Assembly: GCA_012295275.1 (NCBI GenBank)
Contig: CM022665.1
Coordinates: forward strand, 10,470,976 to 10,534,975
Reading direction: 5' to 3'
Length of the DNA: 64,000 nt
Origin: Chrysomallon squamiferum
Taxonomy: Eukaryota; Mollusca; Gastropoda; Neomphalida; Peltospiridae
Both the position numbers and the translations under genes were made by a program. The notes below the pieces were generated by a model, which was not told the DNA's origin, made no database searches, and worked only from the letters and a program-made list of their open reading frames with translations. Numbering within the stretch: position 1 is the first letter of the stretch; the number at the start of each line of letters is the position of its first letter. Positions 1-16,862 of this stretch are shown piece by piece.

Positions 1-188
1 AAAATACGGAGACACACACACACACACACACACACACATGACAAAGTAATTAAAATAACAGAATTTGTAATGACAATTTAATATTAAATATAAAAAAATG
101 GCTGATTGTAATACAGAAAAAGGGTGTAACGTATAAATGATGAATGTCTTTTTACAGACTGGAAACATTACAATGAGATGAATGTAAC

Positions 189-220
<32 letters not shown>

Positions 221-3200
221 ACAAAACCTAGCTATCTCTACTCAGTGTGTGTGTGTGTATATATAATATATTTGTAATATGTTATACTGTCACTGTTTAA
301 CACTGGATCAAGAAAACTGGATGCAGTTTAATAATAAGAACGCTGTCCTCACAGTGATGTATAGTTTTTCTCCGTGTTCCCTGTGGCCTGTTTCCAGTTC
401 TAAAGTACGCCATTCTGTTTTATCAAGGGCTGTTGTTCTGTGTGCTTTCACGTGTTTGCGTAGGTACACGTGTGGATACGAAAAACATAAATGTGTCCGA
501 AATACAAAACATTTGACATCCTTTATTCTGTAATAGAAATTTAATCAAAATACTTTTGCAGTTCCGTTAACAACGCAAATAAAATTTGAAAATATAATAA
601 ATATTTAAGTCAAGATCATTGATAATTGCCTCCAATGTGTTTGTGACTCCTATTAAGGGACTCGATCCTGCAACCTTCCAGTCAAAGAAGAGACGTTACC
701 AAAGCAGAGCTATGGTGAGCAGTGGAGTGAGAAAAACAACAACAAAATAAACTCGTTTATAAACCGCAAATCATTTCATACCATGAGACCGCAGCTTTCA
801 GCGATGTCTTAGAAAAAGGAGTAACCATAATTTACCTTACAGAATAATACCACACAATACCTGTATTCTAGTTGACTGCTGCGATTTTCTGTAACAAACA
901 ATTGTTCATCACTATAATATTACTTTCCCACACCTTACAGCTGAATAGACGCCAGGTCAGTGACGTGACAACTAGAGCGCGAAGAAGCGAGTTATTCTGA
1001 TACATCCTCTATTGAACATCCATTGAGAAGAGAAAAAAACAACATGTATATCTATCTTTAAAATTTCACAGAGCTTAGGATTCTGTAGTTAATCCAGTTC
1101 AGAGGACACTCGAACCAAAGGCGGGCCCGGGAAAATGAAAAATGAGTCAGTAATAATAATAATAATAAAAAAAAAATTAAAAAATTAAAAAAAAAAAAAT
1201 CTTTTCTTGTATCCATGACATGTAGCTTTAAGACGATGTTGACACGATGAAAGAAAATGTTGTTGTTGGGTTTGTTTATCTTCTCCCATTTTTTTTTTTT
1301 TCAAAATGTGAAAAATAAAATTTTCTACGAAGATGAAGCTAACGTTGTATTTTTTTTTTTTTGTTTTTTTTTTGAGGGTTGGGATGGGTTTTTTTTAGGA
1401 TGAGAATCTTCATGTTTTTTTGGCTGACGAATTTAATGTTTATGTTGTATATAATTAATAATGATTATATATAATACATAATACTTCAGTTTCATATCTC
1501 CGGACAGTCAGTTATTTTACGTTTAAATTAAAAATCTTTCTGTGTAATCAAGCATTGAAAAAAATAATACATGTGAAAAAAAAAGGAAAGGCAACTAGAT
1601 TATAAAAACTGTATAAGTACAATACGCAAATTTGTAGTAGCTTTTCATAACGTTTCCCGAATTATAATTCAGTTGGTTTGTAAATCCAAGATTTTATATC
1701 GATTATGGAGGCTTTACTACTGTTCGATCCAGTTATCTGTCGATCAATCGTTCAGTAGTTAGAAAACAGAATAAAGTCCAGCTTTTGTTGTTGTTAATGA
1801 TATATTTTTATGTTGTTGTTTTGTTTTTTTACCTTTGCCTCTTGTTGCTGTTGTTGTTGTTGTTACTGTTGTTAGTGTTTCTTTTGGTCACTGTTGTTAC
1901 TTTTTTGTTGTTTTGGGAGGGGTTTTCTTAATTTTTTTTTTTTTTATTATTTTTTTTTTTTTATTGTTATTGTTGTTGTAATTAGGGTTGGGGTGTTTCT
2001 GTTTACTCCTTATTTCAAAAGTGTACAAATACAATGAAGTAAAACTGTCCATATAATTTTTATTATTATTATTATTATTTTATTTTTATTTTATCTGAAC
2101 TGAAATTCATAACATGCAAAGGAAAACATCACTGCTAGATAACTGAGAAGAAAAAGAAGCTGTTTATGGCTAAATCAAAGAAAATTGGTAAATTTTAAAA
2201 GCGGTAAAAGTTAAAAACGTTCCTTTGATGCTTATTTCAGTAATTTTGTTTTCTCTTGTCGACGAAAGCATTGTGTAACCACGCTTTGCCGAAGCCACTC
2301 GGTGAGACCGTTGTTACGTCATCGCAACAACTGTTACGACGTCGCGTCGACGCTGTTGGAAAAACACAATGGCCCGCGCTGACCGAAACTGACCTGTCCG
2401 ACAGATTCTGAAAACTGTTGGAAACATCAAAGTGTCGCCGTTAAATATGTTGTACAAATATAGAACTCTTTCCCATAACCATGACTGTGGGAATCGGTTT
2501 ACCTGTAAATATCATACAGACAATATTACACATTTCTTAAAATACTGTAGTGAATTGCAAAGAACTTTTGTCGAGAAACATCAAAGTAGCCGCCGACTTT
2601 ATACAAATCTATTTCCACGAGTTTATTTCTGTTAACGGTAAAGTGTCATAACGGTTTTGTTCACAGAATGATTTGTTATTTATATTGTCATGTACATGCA
2701 CGGATATCTCTATCATTAAAATGCATGTTAAGAGATCAAAGCTTTTTAATTTGTCTTGGTAAAATTTCTTTATATACAAGTGTGCAAACTAAACCTGTTA
2801 GACACACATTTTTATGCACTACGAAGTATATTAACTATATTATTTGGAATATACAAATATAACATTACATGTATGTATAATAATTATATTAACTCTCGAT
2901 TATTTTTAAGTTAATAGTAAAAGGAAAGGGAAAACTAGATGTTTAACTATACAATGGTTCTGTATTTTTCGAAGAATTTCAGTGAATGAACAACCTGTAT
3001 GTGTATGTATATGCATTTGCACCTGGCTTTTCATGTGTTGTGTCCATACTTCGTACGTGGATATATGTGTCTACGTATGTGTTTTTGCATGTCCATCTCA
3101 GTGATGATAATGATGATGATGATGATGACGAAAATTTGTTAACAGTGCAAAATCCCTTTCAATAGCATTGATGGGTGAAAACAAACAATAAAGTGATGTA

Positions 3201-4486
3201 GCAAAATAATTTTAATTAATGTGAAACTATTAAATGCAGTACAAATGAAAACAACTTGGAATTTGTTATCATTATAACTGATAATACGGTCACTGGACAA
3301 AAAATACACAAAAATTAGTTTTAAAAATAATTCATGTTATGGGTATATCGTTCTTTCTTATAATTTTTCGACATAAATTTTGTAAAATGATAAAAGACAT
3401 TTTACTTCAAAACGAAACGGAATATTTTATATCCTGTTTGCAAGATGGCATATTTTAAATACTAAATACAAAATAACAGTAAATTCATTTTCTGGCTAGT
3501 AAAATATGCATGAATTCCAAAATAGTCAAAAATGTGATACGGCCGCAGCTTGCAAAGCCCTTAGGCTTGGTTTGCATGCTGAAGTCCGCTTTATTCTTTG
3601 TCTATACGTTAACCTTATAGACACAGACTGTAATATATTTGTCCACGTGTTATATTTGCCATATGTCTGGCATATGATAGCCGGTGACCAACATTAAGCT
3701 TTAAGGGCAGTAGTGGCTTGGGAAAACGAATGAATTGTCATCTCCAATCACAGATCGACTGTTAAACAAAACCCCGTTAAATATATGGCATGACAGTTTT
3801 GCTTTTAAGCGAGATAAATAATATATAGACAATACAATTGTCCAGTGATTTAAAATATTGCCAATAAAATATGAAAATATCCCCAAGCTCACCCATCAAT
3901 GGTCAACACGTCAAGCGTAAAGCTGACGCAGTATGATGTCACGCATGCGTGATTTTGGCACTGGTTTTTGCAAAATCATGACAGCGAAAAATACGGAGGT
4001 TGCATTGATGATTAATTTATTTGAATATGGCCATATGTTTTCCGTCTTATAATTAAATGATCGTAAACGACGTCTCTAAAGCAGCTGAACTTTGTTCATC
4101 AAATATTGATGTAGTCCTTCGCCATGGGAAATTATTTTTTTCAGAGAAAAAATGGTGACGACGGATGCCACAAAAAAAAATGCAAAATGTGTGAGTGTGA
4201 AAAAACAGTAAAATAAAAATGAGTATGCTAAATAGAGGGGGTTTTTGGTTTGGTTTTCAGGAAAGAAATACGGTATTTTGGGATGGTGATGTTTTTCATT
4301 GAAAGGTTTGTCCGTGCAAACGTATTGTTCATACCATCAAATACTCTTTAAAAAATGTATTATTTATGCTTAATCTGAAACATAGAATTAAAAAATGTCT
4401 TCTACTAAAAGTGGGAAATATAATCTCATCCTATGTTATATTTGTTTGTACTTAAGAACTTTAATTTGAGATTATAATTTTGCTTC

Positions 4487-4528
<42 letters not shown>

Positions 4529-5198
4529 ACTGCTTCTATAACTTTTTGTTATTCCAGATTTATTTAATTTTTAATTATTATTATCACGTTCCATTTACTC
4601 ACCAGTCAGTTGACTGAACGTATTCAATTCAGAAACTACAATTACAGCCGCAACGTGTCAAATTTTAAAACATAATACCCTTCCCTTACCGATATTGATA
4701 CAGTGTATATTAAACCAAAATAAAAAATAAAATAGTTTGAAATTTTATACGTTAAAAAAAATACATTTTATAAGCACTGCACGACTGCACCTTTTCAACA
4801 AATTTACCCGATCTATCGGTCTCTTTAACAACAGCCTTTTACACGCATGCGTAATCTTCTTATCAGTTTATATCCACCTTTCCTTCAGACGCTCCATCTA
4901 AACTCTTTAAGGCGTAACATGACTCACGGATACACTAACTTGCTAGAGACCTTTAGCCATAAAGATTTAATGAACAGCACATCTTTTCAGCAATATTTGT
5001 GCTTGACGTACTCCGAATGCCCTTTAATCTTTCTTCTTCTTTTTCTTCCTTTTTTCTTGTTTTCTAAAGAGGTATTTGTTGATAGTGTTGTCATAATTTC
5101 CCGCGTTATTTTTTTTCCCATCACGCTCTGCTGAACTGGTTAAATACTCACCGCAGGTTATGCACACCTGTGTAGCTTTATGAGAAAAATTTACTACG
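1..5198. other. Intergenic, no supported gene
   Basis: AT-rich sequence with an (AC)n run at 12-38, an A-run at 189-217, TTG-rich stretches near 1790-1890, poly(T) islands (1290-1310, 1351-1372, 1932-1966), (GAT)n at 3105-3128 and (ATT)n at 4491-4526. A CpG-dense patch lies at 2262-2400. I see no exon with credible coding content on either strand. Confidence 0.6.
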
Positions 5199-5219
5199 TT
5201 TTTTTTTTTTTTTTTTTTC

Positions 5220-5258
<39 letters not shown>
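5198..5258. repeat. Poly(T)-poly(A) inverted pair
   Basis: About 20 T, one C and six T run directly into about 32 A, an almost perfect palindrome able to form a long A/T cruciform. Confidence 0.9.
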
Positions 5259-5262
<4 letters not shown>

Positions 5263-5520
5263 TGCATTCTTTACAGGTCTTGCTAGCTTGGCGCCCTTAA
5301 CCTCAGCTTTCTTTTATACTAAATACTTGTTTACGTATTTCGACAAAAACCTAAATCAGAATTTTTGTAGGGGAAAGAAGTGAGAAGGGTGTAATTTCGT
5401 TTGTAACATATCACAACGCTTGATTTATTTCGCGGAGATTTGTGGCACTGATAGCAGTAATGTTATTAATATTAATACTGCAGAAGTATGGTGTTACTAA
5501 AATAACAAGTTCCAGTTCAT

Positions 5521-5790
5521 GTAGTAGTAGTAGTGGTGGTGGTGGTAGTAGTAGTAGTAGTTTTAGTAGTAGTAGTAGTAGTAGTGATAGTAGAAATAGT
5601 AGTAATGATAATGGTTGAAGTAGTAATAGTTGTAGTAATGTTTATAGTAGTAGTAATGGTAGTAGTAGTAGTAGCAGTGATAGAAACAGTAATAGTAATA
5701 ATAGTAGTAGTAATAGCAGCAGTAGCAGTAGTACTATTAATATTAATAGTCGTAGAAGTAGTAGTAATAGTAGTAGTAGCAGCAGCTGGA
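5521..5790 (+). repeat. Degenerate (GTA)n trinucleotide array, about 270 bp
   Basis: GTA/GTAGTG/AGT triplets with interspersed AAT, GGT and GCA variants. The open frame across it encodes only a valine-rich low-complexity string and is not a gene. Confidence 0.9.
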
Positions 5791-5805
5791 GCGGATCTAT
5801 TATGA

Positions 5806-6951
5806 AACTAGAAGGGGCCCTAGAAGCGAGGTTAGATCACATTGCTTCAAACTTTTAATTTAAATACGAGATGCTGTGGTTACTTTTTTTTTTTTTTAAT
5901 TTATGGTGTTCTGTCACTAAAAGGCTAAGTTACTCACCAGCTTATTAATATATACTTTACAGAGACTTATGCACCGAAGCTTGTATAATAATAATAACGA
6001 TAAGAAGAAGAAGAAGAAGAAGAAGAAAAGAAAAGTTTAAGAAATCTTAATATCTTGATAATAAAGTTTAAATTCACATCAGATTTTTAGCCGTTTCCCT
6101 CAACGATTTTACATAATAAATGTTTAAAGTGGCAACATTTAAACGAAGAGAGAATAACAGTTATATAATCCAAACGGTCAGTTTTGCCAACATTAAAACG
6201 AACAGGTACAAACGTGTGTGATATAACCTAAACGGTCAAGATTTCGTTCGTTCGCCCTTCGACTTAAGTGGGAATAGATTTTCTCTCTCGGAAATGAAGC
6301 ATCTATTGTATTATTCTTCTCTTCTCTGCAGGAGAGTTCTCACCTACACGTAACTAAGTGGACAGCACTGACAAAAACCGTTGTGTTTAAACCATTCACA
6401 TCCGAGAGTATCACCATATTACCACCATCAGCGTAGCATGCTAATCAAAGATCCAGCACTTGGGACAATACCTGTAATTACAGTCACGCGGTGTCTCTAG
6501 TGAAAATGATTGCACAAACATCAGTCTTAGCGTACTTCGAGCATTCTCTTTTTTTTTCTTTTTTTTTTGTTGACGATGTCTTCTTCTTACAGAAGGGGTT
6601 AATAATTTGTGACACGTGTGAAGACGTCTTGAACCCGAGTTCGAGACCTTCAGACAGAGGTGTGTTGTGTAACTGGCAAAGTGATAAGTATTACCTGTGG
6701 AGATGCCTACAGGGAGTTTGATGAACTTCATGAGATGGGAACTTTTTTTTTTTTTAGAAACAGGTGCAGGTTTTGTACGTAACTCGATAAGCAAGAGAGA
6801 AAGTGATAGCTGACACCCGTTAAGTAACATTTGAAACTTTTCATTTTACAAAAATTCTTATTTATTTATTTATTATTACTATTTATTTTTATTTTTATTT
6901 TTATTTTTTTTCTTATTATTACTATTTATTTACTATTTTTAGTTGTTTCTG

Positions 6952-6999
<48 letters not shown>

Positions 7000-7311
7000 T
7001 CCTTGTAAGTATTTATAGTTAGAAAAATATGGATATTTAAATAAATAATTCTGGAAAATAAAAACTTGTTTTGTTTCTTCGTGCATTAGATAATACAACA
7101 ACAGTTTAATTATCCATGTTAAGACAGTTACAATGCGTGTGTGTGTGAGAGAGAGAAACAGAAAGAGAGAGAGTTATATTTTAAATGTTAAATTAAAAGA
7201 AAAACTAACAGTGCAGTATTACTGTTTTTTTTAGGAAATGTTTCAGTCAGTTATCGCCAATATCATCATCACCTTCATTAACATCATCATCATCATTATT
7301 ATTACTATTAC

Positions 7312-7376
<65 letters not shown>

Positions 7377-8647
7377 TTCATTCCAAAGTATTTCTTACCC
7401 TGACGTTATTAATCAACTCACTAAAATCTCTGAAATAAAAATGATCAGAAGAAATCGCGGAACCAACATCTCCAGAAACGTGGACATATTATTATTTAAT
7501 GTTTTTCCGCTTCTTCACCTTGGCCCCGGTGACCTCCCGTTAAGCCTATAATCCAATGTTCAAACAACCCACCCTACGGGCCACTCTTTATAGCCAGCCG
7601 AACTTTTTCATCTAACCCTAATTTATAAGCAAAAATTTGTTTTATCATTATTACTTTTTTTTTTTATTCTTCTTTTTTGCAAGCCTTGAGGCTTCAAGTC
7701 TCGATGTCATGAGGTTGGTGAACACTTAGAGTTTTTTTTTTTTTTTTTTTCCCTGTTCCAGACACATTGAGAAGTTTAAATTAAAAACCCATGCTCTTAA
7801 TGGGAAAGGGCTATTAAATAGGTTAAATAGTCTTTTTTTGTATTTTTTCCCCATTTCAGATTTTCAGAAATTGTTGATATCGATAAATATTTTAATTTTT
7901 TTTTTTTTTTTTTTTTTTTTTTCTTGAAGGTCAAATAGGCGCGGTTCTAGAAGGGTACAGGACAGTTCCAAAATAGGTTAATGCATAAAATGGGGGGCTG
8001 ATTTTATTTTATTATTATTTTATTATTATTATTCTTTTATATATATATATATATATATATACGTTTCAAAATTATACTTTCATCATCAAAAAATTTAGTT
8101 TTTTTGTTGGGTTTTTTTCCCCCCCCAGTTTCGTAATTGCTGATAAAAATTTGTGATTATCTGATAACCTTCAAATAACTTCTGGATCCGCTCCTGTAAA
8201 AAATGTGATTGATACGGTCAGAAATAATGTTTGCATTGCCTCCATTTTCATAAAGTGCTTTGCTTAAATAGTAGTAAAAATTATTCTGTATTTACTTTGC
8301 ATTTACATACAACCTTGAAGAACTACATATCTCCAAGGGTGAAAGTAAATTCAGTGTTATGTATGTTTCGTCCAAAATACAAATAACAGTCAATAACACT
8401 TTTATATAAAATTGAAGTTTTGTTTTTGTCTTTGCTGTATTTTTTATTTTTTATGTTTTTATTTGTCAAAGGAATTTTTGAATCGACACAACATTTAATT
8501 TAATTTAGAAAAAGATTTTGATTTCATGTTATTTTTGTGATTTTAAATAGTATTAAAAGTTACTGGAAGGGAATTAATAAGAATTTCTACATTTGGAGTT
8601 TTACAGGTTTGCACATTTGTATGAATGTATGTATGCATGTGTGTTGA

Positions 8648-8706
<59 letters not shown>

Positions 8707-10139
8707 ATAACTGTGAAACGAAAAGAAACTCTAAAAATAAAATATTCTTCACACTGAATCGTAAAATATAAGATAAATTAAGATAACAGTTATGACGACA
8801 GGAAAACTCTAAAACTATATTTTAAAGCAGACAGTAGAAAACGAAAGCTGACGTAACCAGTGTATCAAGCCTTACATTATTTATCAAGTGAAAGCATCTA
8901 GCTGTACTGAATTAAGATGCAACACTCTTAGTACGGTAGCGTTTGTTTTTAAGTTCATGAATGATACTGTATGTCAAGCCGGTTCTTTGTTAGAACATCA
9001 GATGTCCGCCCAACTGACAGAAATAATCCAGCAAAAGTCGTGCAATACAAATGACATTTGAGCCAGTCGTGTGCCGGGAGTGGCGCCTACGATAACCTTT
9101 GGACTGAAATCCTCCGGTATTACGCTGGGACTGTATTGTTGTTAGAGATAGGAATGTTTGACACATGTTAACTTTGTAGCAAACTGTCTAGGCTTTCTGC
9201 GTTTTTCACTCAGTTTTAGATAATATTTTGTACATCCATACGTCTGTGTTTGAAAGTATGTTGTTTCAAATTTAGATAAAAAACAGATATTTAAACAAAA
9301 TATGATGATAATGTTTACTGCTGTTACTACTATTACGCCTGCGGTTGCTACTTCTACTACTACTGCTACTACTTTTACTAATACATCGTCATTTAAACAA
9401 ATATTTGGGTATGGATATAACTATGCATTTGTTTCTAATTCTTTTTAAAAGGCATTTTTATCTGTGTCTATGTTTATTAAAGAATGAGTCTATTCTTTTC
9501 AAAATATTTTTTTCGTTGTAATACTAACAGGGTGTTTAAAAAAATAAAATTAAAGAACTACATCACACGATTATGTAACGCATTTACCACAAACCGCTCT
9601 ATACAGAACTGCATATTATCTGCTACTGCCAACTGCAACCATATCCAACGTTAACGTAGCAGAAAGATTAGGCTTGTGTATAACGAAGGACACTGCGATC
9701 ATCTTACGCTGTTTTATCACTTTGGGCTGAACGTGTTTTGAAACATCTGTGGTTTATGATAAATATATTCAAAACAGAAAAGAAACAAACAGAAAAGAAC
9801 ACACAAGTTCGACGTCTGTCAAGCGAACGTATATATAGATCATTAGACCTCATGTTAAACACAGGATGAATTCCCTATTTATATATTTATTTATTACTTT
9901 TTTAATTTTATTTCTGACAGTCTAAACCAAGTATTCATAAGTTTTATAAATTATTTAACTCTGAAAAAGCAGGTGTCCTCAGAAAACTTTTCTGTAATTT
10001 CTGTAATTTAATCATAATTTTTTTTATCAAATCCTTTCGCTGATATAGTGATATGTTGCGTATATGTTTTTATTATTATATACATCATTGTAAATGCACC
10101 ATCTTGTTATAATTATGTCAAATTTTGAATAAATTTATC
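5806..10139. other. Intergenic with simple repeats
   Basis: No supported gene. Contains (AAG)n at 6002-6027, (ATT)n at 6952-6999, (ATC)(ATT)n at 7260-7374, (TA)n at 8038-8061, (GT)n at 8651-8703 and several poly(T) runs. The poly-Ile, poly-Tyr or Thr-His reading frames here come from these repeats. Confidence 0.6.
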
Positions 10140-10195
10140 CTCATATGCCGTAAACTGCGGCCTGAGTGTAAAGTTCAGTTCAGTTCGGTTCAGCC
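10140..10195 (+). mobile_element. Retroelement 3' tail: hairpin plus TTCAG repeats (copy 1)
   Basis: A small stem-loop (GCCGTAAACTGCGGC, 10147-10161) is followed by CTGAGTGTAAAG and a run of TTCAG units. Hairpin plus short tandem tail is the 3' terminal form of several CR1/RTE-type LINEs and the SINEs that share their tails. The body of the element is not recognisable. Confidence 0.5.
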
Positions 10196-10639
10196 ATATG
10201 AACTGTTTCTCGTTCATATCCATACTACATGAGTGATATATCCTCGTTTGCGGGAAAGTGTGTGTGTGTATGGTTGACGTATAATAATAATTTAAAAACT
10301 GTTGTTAACAGTATCCATTTAATCATATAATAATTTGTTCTTTATTCAAGGAAATGAAATCTTTGGTGCTTCTTGATTCATTCATTTATTTATTTATTTA
10401 TTTATTTATTTACATATTAAGTAGTTATCTAAAGCATGCATTTTGAAACACCCATAAACGATACATTTAACCAGTCTCTCTCTCTCTTTCCGACCAATCA
10501 GGGCTCCCCATTATAACCAGTTTATTCATGCCTCACCAAAAACACTGCAGAAAAGTAACAAAATGTTTCAAAGACAACGTACACTTTGAAATACGTAATT
10601 CAGTTTTAAAACTGAAATTTAATACTGTTTAACCTTCCG

Positions 10640-10756
10640 GGTAACGAATTATGATTCTATCTATCTTCTTGTCGTAAAAATTATTTTAAATATATTTTCT
10701 TTTTCCGCTGTCAACGGTCCGAGAATAAATAAAGTTCAATTCAGTTCAGTTCAAAG
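10640..10756 (+). mobile_element. Retroelement 3' tail: hairpin plus TTCAG repeats (copy 2)
   Basis: CCGCTGTCAACGG (10705-10717) forms a stem-loop, then CCGAGAATAAATAAAG and TTCAATTCAGTTCAGTTCA. The layout and tail match copy 1 about 550 bp upstream, in the same orientation, with a different hairpin loop; both look like 5'-truncated insertions of one family. Confidence 0.5.
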
Positions 10757-10979
10757 AAAAGAACGGAAACTTGTTACAAGGCGTGAACAATTATTTAACA
10801 ATTTTTTGTTTTCAATGACAGAGCTGAGATTTTAATTACAGACCAATAAACTGTGATTACTAAGCAATGGAAGGGATCCGAGTGTGTGTCACGTGATGCG
10901 CATAAATTAGTGGGTTAGAAGATATCACTTATGAGCGTCGAACTAACTAAATGCGGTTATTTATATATAATTATATACA

Positions 10980-11313
10980 TACGTACATACACATATATAC
11001 ACACATATGCATACACATACACACTATACATATATAAATACATACACACATATACACACACACATACATACATACTATATACATAGATACACAAACACAT
11101 ACATATTTATACATACGTACATACACATACATACATACACATACACATCTATTCATACACACATACATATATACCCATACATACATCAGTACATACATAC
11201 TTTCAAACACACAGACATGTGTGCAAGTTGCGTGTGTGTGTGTATATATATATATATATACATATACACACACACACATAACTTACACACACATGCACAC
11301 CCATACAAACACA

Positions 11314-11380
<67 letters not shown>

Positions 11381-11392
11381 ACACACACATGG
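10980..11392. repeat. Compound ACAT/AC/CT microsatellite, about 410 bp
   Basis: An irregular (ACATAC)/(ACAC) region at 10980-11215 passes through (TG)n(TA)n(CA)n at 11230-11278 into (CT)n at 11317-11350 and (AC)n to 11389. Long open frames on both strands (Thr/His or Cys/Val) are repeat artefacts. Confidence 0.9.
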
Positions 11393-16019
<4,627 letters not shown>

Positions 16020-16592
16020 CCCAACCAAGATAATCCACTTTATTCATACACCCTAATGACTATTACAAGTTTTTACAAAGTATCTGAAAAACTCCGAGAA
16101 TTCTCTGTCATTAAATGTTACAGAATTTCACTGTGATGATTATTGTTCATTCTAACTTTCACTGTCTGAGTAATTCAACACGTTTTGGAACTAAGTGTGA
16201 ATTCATTACAACTGATCTGGCGTACTAATTTTTATGTGACCACAGTCGCCCACACGTACAAAAATTACACGAATTACGTGTAATGTATATCGCAGTCACG
16301 GTGAGTATGTGGTCAGTTTGTCATCACAATGGTCACTCGTTAAAATGCCAGCGGAGAAATTATGAACTGTTACTGCCCAATCCATCGACCTAACGTCACG
16401 AAGAAATGTTGTCGTTTCCGCCATTGCAAACCGTCCTGATCGGCGCACGCCAGTTAAATCTGCCACTCGGAATGCCGCAATGGTCCTGTCCAAACATGCA
16501 GTGTTTTGATGAACGGGTAACCTGCTGGCAGTAAATTGCGCTGTCCAGAACGTAAACACAAGATTTCATCGTAAATCAGCTTATCGTATTGT

Positions 16593-16862
16593 GTGTCCAT
16601 TTGGAAGACGTACGCATTAATTGAAGAAATTCCTAGGCAGTTTTCAGAGTTATGTTCCGTTAATGAATTTCCCTTGACCAGTCACTCATCTGCTGTTGGT
16701 ACAGAATGTGTTGCTGACCCTTCAGTACTAGACATTATTTCTCTTATAAACAGACCACCAACAGGAAATGCATGTTGTAAGAAATGTTCCAGTTCCCTGG
16801 TTGATACACTAGAAGATAATGAAAGAAAAAGAAAGATCAAGTTTCAAATTGTAATTTGTTAA
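16593..16862 (+). pseudogene. Possible remnant of a transposase N-terminal helix-turn-helix region
   Basis: A short open frame contains LIEEIPRQFSELCSVN, then DPSVLDI, INRPPTGN and SSLVDTLEDNERKRKIKF. The order recalls the GSVLDKxRPPTG...LVDTVxxxxxxSPRKS stretch of HTH transposases of the DUF4817/mariner-like type. The match is weak and the start is arbitrary. The surrounding 16.3-16.6 kb is GC-richer than its neighbourhood, as expected of inserted coding sequence. Confidence 0.3.

Noticed and set aside
5533-5805. Valine-rich open frame
   Set aside because: Translation of a (GTA)n microsatellite.
6441-6830. 129-codon - strand open frame
   Set aside because: Runs through a poly(A) tract, lacks any motif and has no supporting splice signals.
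16296-16559. - strand open frame of 87 codons near the possible transposase scrap
   Set aside because: Compared with DDE transposase C-terminal motifs but no catalytic or SPDL-type motif could be aligned.
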